Under the pieces are notes generated by a model. It was not told the DNA's origin, made no database searches, and saw nothing but the letters and a program-made list of their open reading frames with translations. A program made the position numbers and the translations under genes. From Odontesthes bonariensis (lineage: Eukaryota; Chordata; Actinopteri; Atheriniformes; Atherinopsidae): a stretch of DNA of 64,000 nucleotides. The stretch spans positions 247,501-311,500 of the forward strand of contig NC_134525.1 in assembly GCF_027942865.1 (NCBI RefSeq), read 5' to 3'. Shown here one piece after another: positions 51,566 through 63,300 of the stretch. Position 1 is the stretch's first letter. Each line of letters opens with the position of its first letter.

Positions 51566-54500
51566 GAGGCAGGATTAGTCAGGTTTCTGTTAGGTTTAGT
51601 CAGTTTTCTGTCAGGATTAGTCAGTTTTCTGTCAGGTTTAGTCAGGTTTCTGTCAGGTTTAGTCAGTTTTCTATTAGGTTTAGTAAGGTTTCTATTAGGA
51701 TTAGTCAGGTTTCTGTCAGGTTTAGTCAGGTTTCTATTAGGATTAGTCAGGTTTCTGTCAGGATTAGTCAGGTTTCTGTCAGGATTAGTCAGGTTTCTGT
51801 CAGGTTTAGTCAGTTTTCTATTAGGTTTAGTAAGGTTTCTATTAGGATTAGTCAGGTTTCTATTAGGATTAGTCAGTTTTCTGTCAGGATTAGTCAGTTT
51901 TCTGTCAGGTTTAGTCAGTTTTCTATTAGGTTTAGTAAGGTTTCTATTAGGATTAGTCAGGTTTCTGTCAGGTTTAGTCAGGTTTCTATTAGGATTAGTC
52001 AGGTTTCTGTCAGGATTAGTCAGGTTTCTGTCAGGATTAGTCAGGTTTCTGTCAGGTTTAGTCAGTTTCCTATTAGGATTAGTCAGGTTTCTATTAGGAT
52101 TAGTCAGGTTTCTGTTAGGTTTAGTCAGGTATCTGTCAGGATTAGTCAGGTTTCTGTCAGGATTAGTCAGGTTTCTGTCAGGATTAGTCAGGTTTCTGTC
52201 AGGATTAGTCAGGTTTCTGTCAGGATTAGTCAGGTTTCTGTCAGGATTAGTCAGGTTTCTGTCAGGTTTAGTCAGTTTCCTATTAGGATTAGTCAGGTTT
52301 CTGTCAGGATTAGTCAGGTTTCTGTTAGGTTTAGTCAGGTATCTGTCAGGATTAGTCAGGTTTCTGTCAGGATTAGTCAGGTTTCTGTCAGGATTAGTCA
52401 GGTTTCTGTTAGGTTTAGTCAGGTTTCTGTCAGGATTAGTCAGGTTTCTGTCAGGATTAGTCAGTTTTCTGTCAGGATTAGTCAGTTTTCTGTTAGGTTT
52501 AGTCAGTTTTCTATTAGGTTTAGTAAGGTTTCTATTAGGATTAGTCAGGTTTCTGTCAGGATTAGTCAGGTTTCTGTCAGGATTAGTCAGGTTTCTGTCA
52601 GGTTTAGTCAGTTTCCTATTAGGATTAGTCAGGTTTCTGTTAGGATTAGTCAGGTTTCTGTTAGGTTTAGTCAGGTATCTGTCAGGATTAGTCAGGTTTC
52701 TGTCAGGTTTAGTCAGTTTTCTGTTAGGTTTAGTCAGTTTTCTATTAGGTTTAGTAAGGTTTCTATTAGGATTAGTCAGGTTTCTATTAGGATTAGTCAG
52801 TTTTCTGTCAGGATTAGTCAGTTTTCTGTCAGGTTTAGTCAGTTTTCTGTCAGGATTAGTCAGGTTTCTGTCAGGTTTAGTCAGTTTTCTATTAGGTTTA
52901 GTAAGGTTTCTATTAGGATTAGTCAGGTTTCTGTCAGGTTTAGTCAGGTTTCTATTAGGATTAGTCAGGTTTCTATTAGGATTAGTCAGTTTTCTGTCAG
53001 GATTAGTCAGTTTTCTGTCAGGTTTAGTCAGTTTTCTATTAGGTTTAGTAAGGTTTCTATTAGGATTAGTCAGGTTTCTGTCAGGTTTAGTCAGGTTTCT
53101 ATTAGGATTAGTCAGGTTTCTGTCAGGATTAGTCAGGTTTCTGTCAGGATTAGTCAGGTTTCTGTCAGGTTTAGTCAGTTTCCTATTAGGATTAGTCAGG
53201 TTTCTATTAGGATTAGTCAGGTTTCTGTTAGGTTTAGTCAGGTATCTGTCAGGATTAGTCAGGTTTCTGTCAGGATTAGTCAGGTTTCTGTCAGGATTAG
53301 TCAGGTTTCTGTCAGGATTAGTCAGGTTTCTGTCAGGATTAGTCAGGTTTCTGTCAGGATTAGTCAGGTTTCTGTCAGGTTTAGTCAGTTTCCTATTAGG
53401 ATTAGTCAGGTTTCTGTCAGGATTAGTCAGGTTTCTGTTAGGTTTAGTCAGGTATCTGTCAGGATTAGTCAGGTTTCTGTCAGGATTAGTCAGGTTTCTG
53501 TCAGGATTAGTCAGGTTTCTGTTAGGTTTAGTCAGGTTTCTGTCAGGATTAGTCAGGTTTCTGTCAGGATTAGTCAGTTTTCTGTCAGGATTAGTCAGTT
53601 TTCTGTTAGGTTTAGTCAGTTTTCTATTAGGTTTAGTAAGGTTTCTATTAGGATTAGTCAGGTTTCTGTCAGGATTAGTCAGGTTTCTGTCAGGATTAGT
53701 CAGGTTTCTGTCAGGTTTAGTCAGTTTCCTATTAGGATTAGTCAGGTTTCTGTTAGGATTAGTCAGGTTTCTGTTAGGTTTAGTCAGGTATCTGTCAGGA
53801 TTAGTCAGGTTTCTGTCAGGTTTAGTCAGTTTTCTGTTAGGTTTAGTCAGTTTTCTATTAGGTTTAGTAAGGTTTCTATTAGGATTAGTCAGGTTTCTAT
53901 TAGGATTAGTCAGTTTTCTGTCAGGATTAGTCAGTTTTCTGTCAGGTTTAGTCAGTTTTCTGTCAGGATTAGTCAGGTTTCTGTCAGGATTAGTCAGGTT
54001 TCTGTCAGGATTAGTCAGGTTTCTGTCAGGTTTAGTCAGTTTCCTATTAGGATTAGTCAGGTTTCTATTAGGATTAGTCAGGTTTCTGTCAGGATTAGTC
54101 AGGTTTCTGTCAGGATTAGTCAGGTTTCTGTCAGGATTAGTCAGGTTTCTGTCAGGTTTAGTCAGTTTCCTATTAGGATTAGTCAGGTTTCTATTAGGTT
54201 TAGTCAGGTTTCTGTTAGGTTTACTCAGGTTTCTGTCAGGATTAGTCAGGTTTCTGTCAGGATTAGTCAGGTTTCTGTCAGGATTAGTCAGGTTTCTGTT
54301 AGGTTTAGTCAGGTATCTGTCAGGATTAGTCAGGTTTCTGTCAGGATTAGTCAGGTTTCTGTCAGGATTAGTCAGGTTTCTGTTAGGTTTAGTCAGGTTT
54401 CTGTCAGGATTAGTCAGGTTTCTGTCAGGATTAGTCAGTTTTCTGTCAGGATTAGTCAGTTTTCTGTTAGGTTTAGTCAGTTTTCTATTAGGTTTAGTAA

Positions 54501-56996
54501 GGTTTCTATTAGGATTAGTCAGGTTTCTGTCAGGATTAGTCAGATTTCTATTAGGATTAGTCAGTTTTCTGTCAGGATTAGTCAGGTTTCTGTCAGGATT
54601 AGTCAGGTTTCTGTCAGGTTTAGTCAGTTTCCTATTAGGATTAGTCAGGTTTCTGTTAGGTTTAGTCAGGATTAGTCAGGTTTCTGTCAGGATTAGTCAG
54701 GTTTCTGTTAGGTTTAGTCAGGTTTCTGTCAGGATTAGTCAGGTTTCTGTCAGGATTAGTCAGGTTTCTGTCAGGATTAGTCAGTTTTCTGTTAGGTTTA
54801 GTCAGTTTTCTATTAGGTTTAGTAAGGTTTCTATTAGGATTAGTCAGGTTTCTATTAGGATTAGTCAGTTTTCTGTCAGGATTAGTCAGTTTTCTGTTAG
54901 GTTTAGTCAGGTTTCTGTTAGGTTTAGTCAGGTTTCTATTAGGATTAGTCAGGTTTCTGTCAGGATTAGTCAGGTTTCTGTCAGGATTAGTCAGTTTTCT
55001 GTTAGGTTTAGTTAGGTTTCTGTCAGGTGTAGTCAGGTTTCTATTAGGATTAGTCAGGTTTCTATTAGGTTTAGTCAGGTTTCTATTAGGATTAGTCAGG
55101 TTTCTGTCAGGATTAGTCAGGTTTCTGTTAGGTTTAGTCAGGTTTCTATTAGGATTAGTCAGGTTTCTGTCAGGATTAGTCAGGTTTCTGTCAGGATTAG
55201 TCAGTTTTCTGTTAGGTTTAGTTAGGTTTCTGTCAGGTGTAGTCAGGTTTCTATTAGGATTAGTCAGGTTTCTGTCAGGATTAGTCAGTTTTCTGTCAGG
55301 ATTAGTCAGGTTTCTGTCAGGATTAGTCAGGTTTCTGTTAGGTTTAGTCAGGTTTCTATTAGGATTAGTCAGGTTTCTGTCAGGTTTAGTCAGGTTTCTG
55401 TTAGGTTTAGTCAGTTTTCTATTAGGTTTAGTAAGGTTTCTATTAGGATTAGTCAGGTTTCTGTCAGGATTAGTCAGGTTTCTGTCAGGATTAGTCAGGT
55501 TTCTGTCAGGATTAGTCAGTTTTCTGTCAGGATTAGTCAGGTTTCTGTTAGGTTTAGTCAGGTTTCTGTCAGGATTAGTCAGTTTTCTATTAGGTTTAGT
55601 AAGGTTTCTATTAGGATTAGTCAGGTTTCTATTAGGATTAGTCAGTTTTCTGTCAGGATTAGTCAGTTTTCTGTTAGGTTTAGTCAGTTTTCTATTAGGA
55701 TTAGTCAGGTTTCTGTTAGGTTTAGTCAGGTTTCTGTCAGGATTAGTCAGGTTTCTGTTAGGTTTAGTCAGGTTTCTGTCAGGATTAGTCAGTTTTCTGT
55801 TAGGTTTCTGTCAGGATTAGTCAGGTTTCTGTTAGGTTTATGTCAGGATTAGTCAGGTTTCTGTTAGGTTTAGTCAGGTTTCTGTTAGGTTTAGTCAGGT
55901 TTCTGTCAGGATTAGTCAGTTTTCTGTTAGGTTTCTGTCAGGATTAGTCAGGTTTCTGTTAGGTTTATGTCAGGATTAGTCAGGTTTCTGTTAGGTTTAG
56001 TCAGGTTTATGTCAGGATTAGTCAGGTTTCTGTTAGGTTTAGTCAGGTTTCTGTCAGGATTAGTCAGGTTTCTGTTAGGTTTAGTCAGGTTTCTGTCAGG
56101 ATTAGTCAGTTTTCTGTTAGGTTTAGTCAGGTTTCTGTCAGGATTAGTCAGTTTTCTGTTAGGTTTCTGTCAGGATTAGTCAGGTTTCTGTTAGGTTTAG
56201 TCAGGTTTCTGTTAGGTTTAGTCAGGTTTATGTTAGGTTTAGTCAGTTTTCTGTTAGGTTTAGTCAGGTTTCTGTCAGGATTAGTCAGTTTTCTGTTAGG
56301 TTTCTGTCAGGATTAGTCAGGTTTCTGTTAGGTTTATGTCAGGATTAGTCAGGTTTCTGTTAGGTTTAGTCAGGTTTCTGTCAGGATTAGTCAGGTTTCT
56401 GTTAGGTTTAGTCAGGTTTCTGTTAGGTTTAGTCAGGTTTATGTTAGGTTTAGTCAGGTTTCTGTCAGGATTAGTCAGTTTTCTGTTAGGTTTCTGTCAG
56501 GATTAGTCAGGTTTCTGTTAGGTTTATGTCAGGATTAGTCAGGTTTCTGTTAGGTTTAGTCAGGTTTCTGTTAGGTTTAGTCAGGTTTATGTCAGGATTA
56601 GTCAGGTTTCTGTTAGGTTTAGTCAGGTTTCTGTCAGGATTAGTCAGGTTTCTGTTAGGTTTAGTCAGGTTTCTGTCAGGATTAGTCAGGTTTCTGTTAG
56701 GTTTAGTCAGGTTTCTGTCAGGATTAGTCAGGTTTCTGTTAGGTTTAGTCAGGTTTCTGTTAGGTTTAGTCAGGTTTCTGTTAGGTTTAGTCAGGTTTCT
56801 GTCAGGATTAGTCAGTTTTCTGTTAGGTTTAGTCAGGTTTCTGTTAGGTTTAGTCAGGTTTCTGTTAGGTTTAGTCAGGTTTCTGTCAGGATTAGTCAGT
56901 TTTCTGTTAGGTTTCTGTTAGGATTAGTCAGTTTTCTGTCAGGTTTAGTCAGTTTTCTGTCAGGTTTAGTCAGGTTTCTGTCAGGTTTAGTCAGGT
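51566..56996. repeat. 21-bp satellite GTCAGGTTTCTGTCAGGATTA
   Basis: About 5.4 kb, some 255 units of 21 bp differing at G/T/A positions (CTGTCAGG, CTATTAGG, CTGTTAGG; GTTTA or GATTA). A higher-order period of 1,113 bp (53 units) is visible: rare GGTATCTG variants at about 52129, 52339 and 52673 recur at 53242, 53452 and 53786. Right of 55800 a 15-bp-shortened variant (TTAGGTTTCTGTCAGG) appears. Confidence 0.95.
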
Positions 56997-57234
56997 TTTC
57001 CATTCCATATTTCCATTTGCATGTAAATATATTAAATGATGACACAAAGTTCATATATTAAAACAATGACAAATCAATAAAAGACTTTAAACTGCTGCTG
57101 GTAACTCTGAGGACTAAAGGATGAGCTTTTTTTCCCCCCGCAGGACTGTTCGACCCACTCTGATCAGAACATCTGGCCGATGTGTTTCTTAACCAATGGA
57201 GAGGACAGACTGCTGCAGCTCGATGGTTAAAAGT

Positions 57235-57638
57235 TCAGGTGGTGACGGTTTATTGAAGACAAAATGAGACAAACAGACTTTAAAAACACAGGTGATGATG
57301 ATCAGATATGTGAAACAGCACATTCCTGTGGTCCAAAACTGAATCTAACAATGTCAAAATCATCTTCATTTGAATACTTTGCTGGTCTGAGGACCCTAAA
57401 CTCAGATGCAGAAATGTAAACTCCCCCTGTTGGACACAGAGCAGTACTGCAGTCCTGCTTCTCGAAACCTTCCAGGCTGAAAGCCGACGTTTTAAATACG
57501 GAGACGATAAAATCAGCAGGTTGAACTCTTCCTGAGCTGCAGAAACAAAACTAAAACACCTAATGTCAGTCTCCTCCTGATTGTCTTTAGAAGTAAACCG
57601 AAGACCGCGGCTCGTCCGTCCGTCCCGCAGCGCCCTCC
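57235..57638 (-). other. galnt11: Probable galnt11 3' untranslated region
   Basis: Unique sequence between the stop codon and the AATAAA. Frames here show no known domain. Confidence 0.5.
57249..57254 (-). promoter_or_regulatory. Candidate galnt11 polyadenylation signal
   Basis: TTTATT reads AATAAA on the minus strand, 385 bp after the galnt11 stop. Confidence 0.55.
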
Positions 57639-57770
57639 TCAGCCGTCCAGCTGCCACTGCTGCGTCTGCGAGGCATCACAAATCGCCATGGAGACGTAAC
57701 CTTTGGGCCCAACGGGCTGCGAGGTGGCGAGACACTGACCGACTGAGACCTGGTAGAGCCGGTTGGACTT
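57639..57770 (-). CDS. galnt11: galnt11 last exon (lectin gamma repeat, stop)
   Basis: Acceptor TCGCAG lies at 57771 and above. 43 codons, [17 protein letters not shown] to QQWQLDG, then TGA at 57641-57639. Confidence 0.95.
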   Translation of the reverse strand, partial: KSNRLYQVSVGQCLATSQPVGPKGYVSMAICDASQTQQWQLDG

Positions 57771-60333
57771 CTGCGAAAGACAGAGAGAGAGACGGCGCCA
57801 TCATGTGTTACTGTGTGTGCACGTGTGTGTGTGTGTGTTACTGTGTGTGCACGTGTGTGTGTTACTGTGTGTGCACGTGTGTGTGTGTGTGTGTTACTGT
57901 GTGTGTGTGTGTGTGTGTTACTGTGTGTGTGTGTGCATGTGTGTGTGTTAATGTGCACATCTCACCCCCAGGCTCCACTGCTGCGACCCCCCCGAGCCGT
58001 GACACTTCATCAGTCTGGGGGGATCAGAGGTCCGGACCTCCGACACGTCCAGACAAAGAAGACCTGCGAGGACCAGCTGCCCCTCCTCATCGTAGGCCCA
58101 GTCCTGCATTAATACATGTTATATATTAATATATCTATATGGTCATATGGTCAGTTAAAAGAACTAACTAACTAACTAACAAACAAACTAACACACAAAC
58201 TACCAAACTAACTAACTAACTAACTAACATACATATGTGGCTGTCTGACCTGTTCCGGCTCTCGGGGGTCACATGGTCGCAGGACGACAGCTCCTCCCTT
58301 CTGACTCACTCGGCCCTGGGCGACCAGACAGTGCCCGGTTGCTAGGTTACGGAGCTGGAAGATGGCAGACAGACGGGTTATAAACACGGAGGGAACCTGG
58401 GTACTCACAGGTGTGACCTACAGACGTTCAGGTACCCGTCCTCGCTGCAGGACTTTGGGCCTCCTCAGGCCTTTGTTGATGAACGGCGGCGGCTGCTTGT
58501 TGCCGTTGGCGACTGTCTGCATCTCGGGGTAGACGGTGTCCAGGTACCACCGGAACGAGTGACACTGCAGCCGCTTCCTGAGCGCCACCCGCTCGCCGAT
58601 GTCACCGTAACTGCGGTCACGCAGCTCCGGACGCAGGGACAGATACTGCTCCTGATTGGACCAGACACAGGAAGTGATGTCAGAGGATGTTCGGGCAGCC
58701 TGGTGTTGTGTTCAAAACCGCATACTTCTCCTTCTTCTCCTTCTGACTTTTTTATACATATGCAGTATGTAGTATGCAGTATGTAGTACGCAGTATGTAG
58801 TATGTAGTATTAAGTATGCAGTATGTAGTATGCAGTATGCAGTATGCACTATGCAGTATGCACTATGCAGTATGTAGTATGCAGTATGTAGTATGCGGTT
58901 TCGAACACAGCCTGTGTTGTGTGTGAGTTGGTGTGTATGGTGACCAGACACAGGAAGTGATGTCAGAGGATGTTCGGGCAGCCTGGTGTTGTTCGAAACC
59001 GCATACTTCTCCTTCTTCTCCTACTGACTTTTTTATACATATGCAGTATGTAGTATGCAGTATGTAGTATGCAGTATGTAGTATGTAGTATGTAGTATGT
59101 AGTATGCAGTACGTAGTATGCAGTATGTAGTAAGTATGCAGTATGCAGTACGTAGTATGCAGTATGCAGTAAGTAGTATGTAGTATGCAGTATGCGGTAT
59201 GTAGTATGCAGTATGCAGTAAGTAGTATGCAGTATGTAGTATGCAGTATGTAGTAAGTATGCAGTATGCAGTACGTAGTATGCAGTAAGTAGTATGCAGT
59301 ATGTAGTAAGTATGCAGTATGCAGTATGTAGTATGCAGTACGTAGTATGCAGTATGCGGTATGCAGTATGCAGTATGCAGTATGTAGTATGCAGAATGTA
59401 AGTATGCTGTTTCGAACACAGCCTTGTGTTGTGTGCACGTTGGTGCGCACCTTGTACTCGTCCATCCACACGTGCGCCAGCCGCAGGGAGTTGTGGGCCA
59501 TGGTGTCCTGCCCCCCCGGGGAGCCGTAGGGCCGCCGCTTCCTGAAGATATGGCCGACTCTGGAGCAGGGGATGATGAGCAGCTGACCGCCACACATCCA
59601 GATCTGAGCGAGAGAAACATCCACCGACAGAGAGCGAGGGTCAGTGCATAAAAAACCCAACCTATCCTGTACCCCAACAGCAAAAACCCAACCTATCCTG
59701 TACCCCAACAGCAAAAACCCAACCTATCCTGTACCCCAACAGCAAAAACCCGCCTCACCCTGAAGGAGATCTCCAGGTTCTCCCCTCCCCAGATGTCCAT
59801 CCCAGCGTCGTACTGGCCGAGCTCGTTGAAGTACTTCCTGTTCATGGCAAAAAGCCCGCCGGCCATGGTGGGAGACCTGGGGGGGGGGGGCAGGGAGGGG
59901 AGAACCGGTTCACAGAGACCCAGAACCCAACAGAACCACAGTTTATCTTGTACCCCAACAGAACCAGTTTATCCTGTACCCCAACAGAACCCCAACAGAA
60001 CCAGGCTGACCCAGAACCCACATCCTAGATGAATCACCATGATCTGGTACTCTAACAGATCTGGCCTGTCCCCACCCCGTTACCTGATGGGTCCAGAGGC
60101 CCCCCCGGGCCCGTTGAGCTCAGAGGGGGGAACGGGGTCCCACTTGAAGTGCAGCCCCCAGTTGAAGCCCCCCCGGACGATGGGGGAGGGCGAGTAGGCG
60201 AGCGTGTCTGCGGAGATGATGTCGATGACCGGGCACACAACGGTGCGCCGGTCCTTCTGAATGGGCGCCAGCAGAGGCTGCAGCCAGGCCTGGTTCACCT
60301 CGCAGTGGCTGTCCAGGAAGACCAGGACCTCAC
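57639..60333 (-). CDS. galnt11: Polypeptide N-acetylgalactosaminyltransferase 11, 3' part (7 exons)
   Basis: Golgi enzyme that starts mucin-type O-glycosylation by transferring GalNAc from UDP-GalNAc to Ser/Thr. Minus-strand exons 60333-60084, 59876-59759, 59603-59451, 58651-58436, 58354-58250, 58103-57966 and 57770-57639 join in phase to 369 residues plus stop. The catalytic part shows [12 protein letters not shown] with the DxH metal-binding motif, [43 protein letters not shown] and the Gal/GalNAc-T motif [15 protein letters not shown] ricin-type lectin domain follows ([50 protein letters not shown]). Wording matches GALNT11 better than other members, from memory. About 240 N-terminal residues (signal anchor, stem, start of the catalytic domain) lie to the right of the window. 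Confidence 0.94.
57804..57953. repeat. TG-rich repeat in the last galnt11 intron
   Basis: GTTACTGTGTGTGCACGTG units of 19-32 bp with expanding (TG)n, filling most of the 195-bp intron between the last two exons. Confidence 0.9.
57966..58103 (-). CDS. galnt11: galnt11 exon (lectin beta repeat)
   Basis: Acceptor TGCAG lies at 58104 and above, donor GTGAGA just below 57966. 46 codons, [19 protein letters not shown] to [11 protein letters not shown]. Confidence 0.95.
58163..58232. repeat. (AACT)n-like microsatellite
   Basis: ACTA/ACAA tetranucleotides, interrupted, in a galnt11 intron. Confidence 0.85.
58250..58354 (-). CDS. galnt11: galnt11 exon (lectin alpha repeat)
   Basis: Acceptor TTCCAG lies at 58355 and above, donor GTCAGA just below 58250. 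35 codons, [17 protein letters not shown] to DPREPEQ. Confidence 0.94.
58436..58651 (-). CDS. galnt11: galnt11 exon (end of catalytic domain and linker)
   Basis: Acceptor AATCAG lies at 58652 and above; the donor is GTACCT just below 58436. 72 codons: [33 protein letters not shown] and [12 protein letters not shown]. Confidence 0.93.
58703..58911. mobile_element. MITE copy 1 with internal AGTATGTAGTATGC repeats
   Basis: Ends TGTGTTCAAAACCGCATACT and AGTATGCGGTTTCGAACACA are near-perfect inverted repeats. The centre is TAGTATGCAGTATG tandem repeats. No coding capacity. Confidence 0.7.
58987..59422. mobile_element. MITE copy 2 with expanded internal repeats
   Basis: Same ends (GTTCGAAACCGCATACTTCT and CTGTTTCGAACACAGC), with about twice as many internal 7/8-mer AGTATGCAGTATGTAGT units. 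The left flank (CAGGAAGTGATGTCAGAGGA and on) is also shared with copy 1, so element and flank were duplicated together. Confidence 0.7.
59451..59603 (-). CDS. galnt11: galnt11 exon (catalytic domain)
   Basis: Acceptor GCTCAG lies at 59604 and above, donor GTGCGC just below 59451. 51 codons, [20 protein letters not shown] to [10 protein letters not shown]. Confidence 0.95.
59655..59755. repeat. 30-bp tandem repeat
   Basis: Three and a half copies of AAACCCAACCTATCCTGTAC then CCCAACAGCA in a galnt11 intron. Related TTATCCTGTACCCCAACAG pieces recur at 59944-59990. Confidence 0.88.
59759..59876 (-). CDS. galnt11: galnt11 exon (Gal/GalNAc-T motif)
   Basis: Acceptor CCCCAG lies at 59877 and above, donor GTGAGG just below 59759. 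The first base completes Arg, then 39 codons with [16 protein letters not shown] and [15 protein letters not shown]. Confidence 0.95.
60084..60333 (-). CDS. galnt11: galnt11 exon (DxH metal-binding motif)
   Basis: Acceptor GTCCAG lies at 60334 and above, donor GTAACG just below 60084. Two bases complete Gly, then 82 codons from [16 protein letters not shown] to GASGPI plus two bases. Confidence 0.95.
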
Positions 60334-60379
60334 CTGGACACAAACACGATGTGGCCTGAGCAAGGAAGTGCACAGGGAA

Positions 60380-63300
60380 CAAGGGTGGAAGGATGCAATG
60401 GGTAGTTATCTAAGGGAACAAGGGTGGAATGATGTAACGGGTAGTTATCCAAGGGAACAAGGATGTAACAGGTAGTTATGTAAGGGAACAAGAATGGAAG
60501 GATGTAACGGGTAGTTATCTAAGGGAACAAGGATGTAACAGGTAGTTATTTAAGGGAACAAGGATGGAAGGATGTAACGGGTAGTTATCTAAGGGAACAA
60601 GGGTGGAAGGATGGAAAAGGTAGTTATCTAAGGGAACGAGGGTGTAACAGGTAGTTATCTAAGGGAACAAGGAAGAAGGATGTAACAGGTAGTTATATAA
60701 GGGAACAAGGGTGGAAGGATGTAACAGGTAGTTATATAAGCTAACAAGGGTGGAAGGATGTAACAGGTAGTTATCTAAGGGAACGAGGAAGAATGATGTT
60801 ACGGGTAGTTATCCAAGGGAACAAGGATGTAATAGGTAGTTATCTAAGGGAACAAGGATGTAACAGGTAGTTATCTAAGGGAACAAGGATGTAACAGGTA
60901 GTTATCTAAGGGAACAAGGAAGAAGGATGTAACAGGTAGTTATTTAAGGGAACAAGGGTGGAAGGATATAACAGGTAGTTATCTAAGGGAACAAGGAAGA
61001 AGGATGTAACAGGTAGTTATCTAAGGGAACAAGGGTGGAAGGATGTAACAGGTAGTTATCTAAGGGAACAAGGGTGGAAGGATGTAACAGGTAGTTATCT
61101 AAGGGAACAAGGATGTAACAGGTAGTTATCTAAGGGAACAAGGAAGAAGGATGTAACAGGTAGTTATCTAAGGGAACAAGGGTGGAAGGATGTAACAGGT
61201 AGTTATCTAAGGGAACAAGGGTGGAAGGATGTAACAGGTAGTTATCTAAGGGAACAAGGATGTAACAGGTAGTTATCTAAGGGAACAAGGAAGAAGGATG
61301 TAACGGGTAGTTATCTAAGGGAACAAGGGTGGAAGGATGGAACAGGTAGTTATCTAAGGGAACGACGAAGAATGATGTAAAGGGTAGTTATCCAAGGGAA
61401 CAAGGATGTAACAGGTAGTTATCTAAGGGAACAAGGATGTAACAGGTAGTTATCTAAGGGAACAAGGATGGAAGGATGTAACAGGTAGTTATTTAAGGGA
61501 ACAAGGATGGAAGGATGTAACGGGTAGTTATCTAAGGGAACAAGGATGTAACAGGTAGTTATCTAAGGGAACAAGGGTGGAAGGATGTAACGGGTAGTTA
61601 TCCAAGGGAACAAGGATTTAACAGGTAGTTATCTAAGGGAACAAGGGTGGAAGGATGTAACGGGTAGTTATCCAAGGGAACAAGGATGTAACAGGTAGTT
61701 ATTTAAGGGAACAAGGATGGAAGGATGTAACGGGTAGTTATCCAAGGGAACAAGGATGTAACAGGTAGTTATTTAAGGGAACAAGGATGGAAGGATGTAA
61801 TGGGTAGTTATCCAAGGGAACAAGGATGTAACAGGTAGTTATCTAAGGGAACAAAGAAGTAACAGGTAGTTATCTAAGGGAACAAGGAAGAAGGATGTAA
61901 CGGGTAGTTATCTAAGGGAACAAGGGTGGAAGGATGGAACAGGTAGTTATCTAAGGGAACAAGGGTGGAAGGATGGAACAGGTAGTTATCTAAGGGAACG
62001 ACGAAGAATGATGTAACGGGTAGTTATCCAAGGGAACAAGGATGTAACAGGTAGTTATCTAAGGGAACAAGGATGGAAGGATGTAACAGGTAGTTATATA
62101 AGGGAACAAGGGTGGAAGGATGTAACAGGTAGTTATATAAGGGAACAAGGGTGGAAGGATGTAACAGGTAGTTATCTAAGGGAACAAGGGTGGAAGGATG
62201 GAACAGGTAGTTATCTGAGGGAACGAGGAAGAATGATGTAACGGGTAGTTATCCAAGGGAACAAGGATGTAATAGGTAGTTATCTAAGGGAACAAGGATG
62301 TAACAGGTAGTTATCTAAGGGAACAAGGAAGAAGGATGTAACAGGTAGTTATTTAAGGGAACAAGGGTGGAAGGATGTAACAGGTAGTTATCTAAGGGAA
62401 CAAGGAAGAAGGATGTAACGGGTAGTTATCTAAGGGAACAAGGGTGGAAGGATGTAACAGGTAGTTATCTAAGGGAACAAGGGTGGAAGGATGGAACAGG
62501 TAGTTATCTAAGGGAACGACGAAGAATGATGTAACGGGTAGTTATCTAAGGGAACAAGGATGTAACAGGTAGTTATCTAAGGGAACAAGGGTGTAACAGG
62601 TAGTTATCCAAGGGAACGAGGGTGGAAGGATGTAACGGGTAGTTATCCAAGGGAACAAGGATTTAACAGGTAGTTATCTAAGGGAACAAGGGTGGAAGGA
62701 TGTAACGGGTAGTTATCCAAGGGAACAAGGATGTAACAGGTAGTTATTTAAGGGAACAAGGATGGAAGGATGTAATGGGTAGTTATCCAAGGAAACAAGG
62801 ATGTAACAGGTAGTTATCTAAGGGAACAAAGAAGTAACAGGTAGTTATCTAAGGGAACAAGGAAGAAGGATGTAACGGGTAGTTATCTAAGGGAACAAGG
62901 GTGGAAGGATGGAACAGGTAGTTATTTAAGGGAACGACGAAGAATGATGTAACGGGTAGTTATCCAAGGGAACAAGGATGTAACAGGTAGTTATCTAAGG
63001 GAACAAGGAAGAAGGATGTAACAGGTAGTTATTTAAGGGAACAAGGGTGGAAGGATATAACAGGTAGTTATTTAAGGGAACAAGGGTGGAAGGATATAAC
63101 AGGTAGTTATCTAAGGGAACAAGGAAGAAGGATGTAACAGGTAGTTATCTAAGGGAACAAGGGTGGAAGGATGTAACAGGTAGTTATCTAAGGGAACAAG
63201 GGTGGAAGGATGTAACAGGTAGTTATCTAAGGGAACAAGGATGTAACAGGTAGTTATCTAAGGGAACAAGGAAGAAGGATGTAACGGGTAGTTATCTAAG

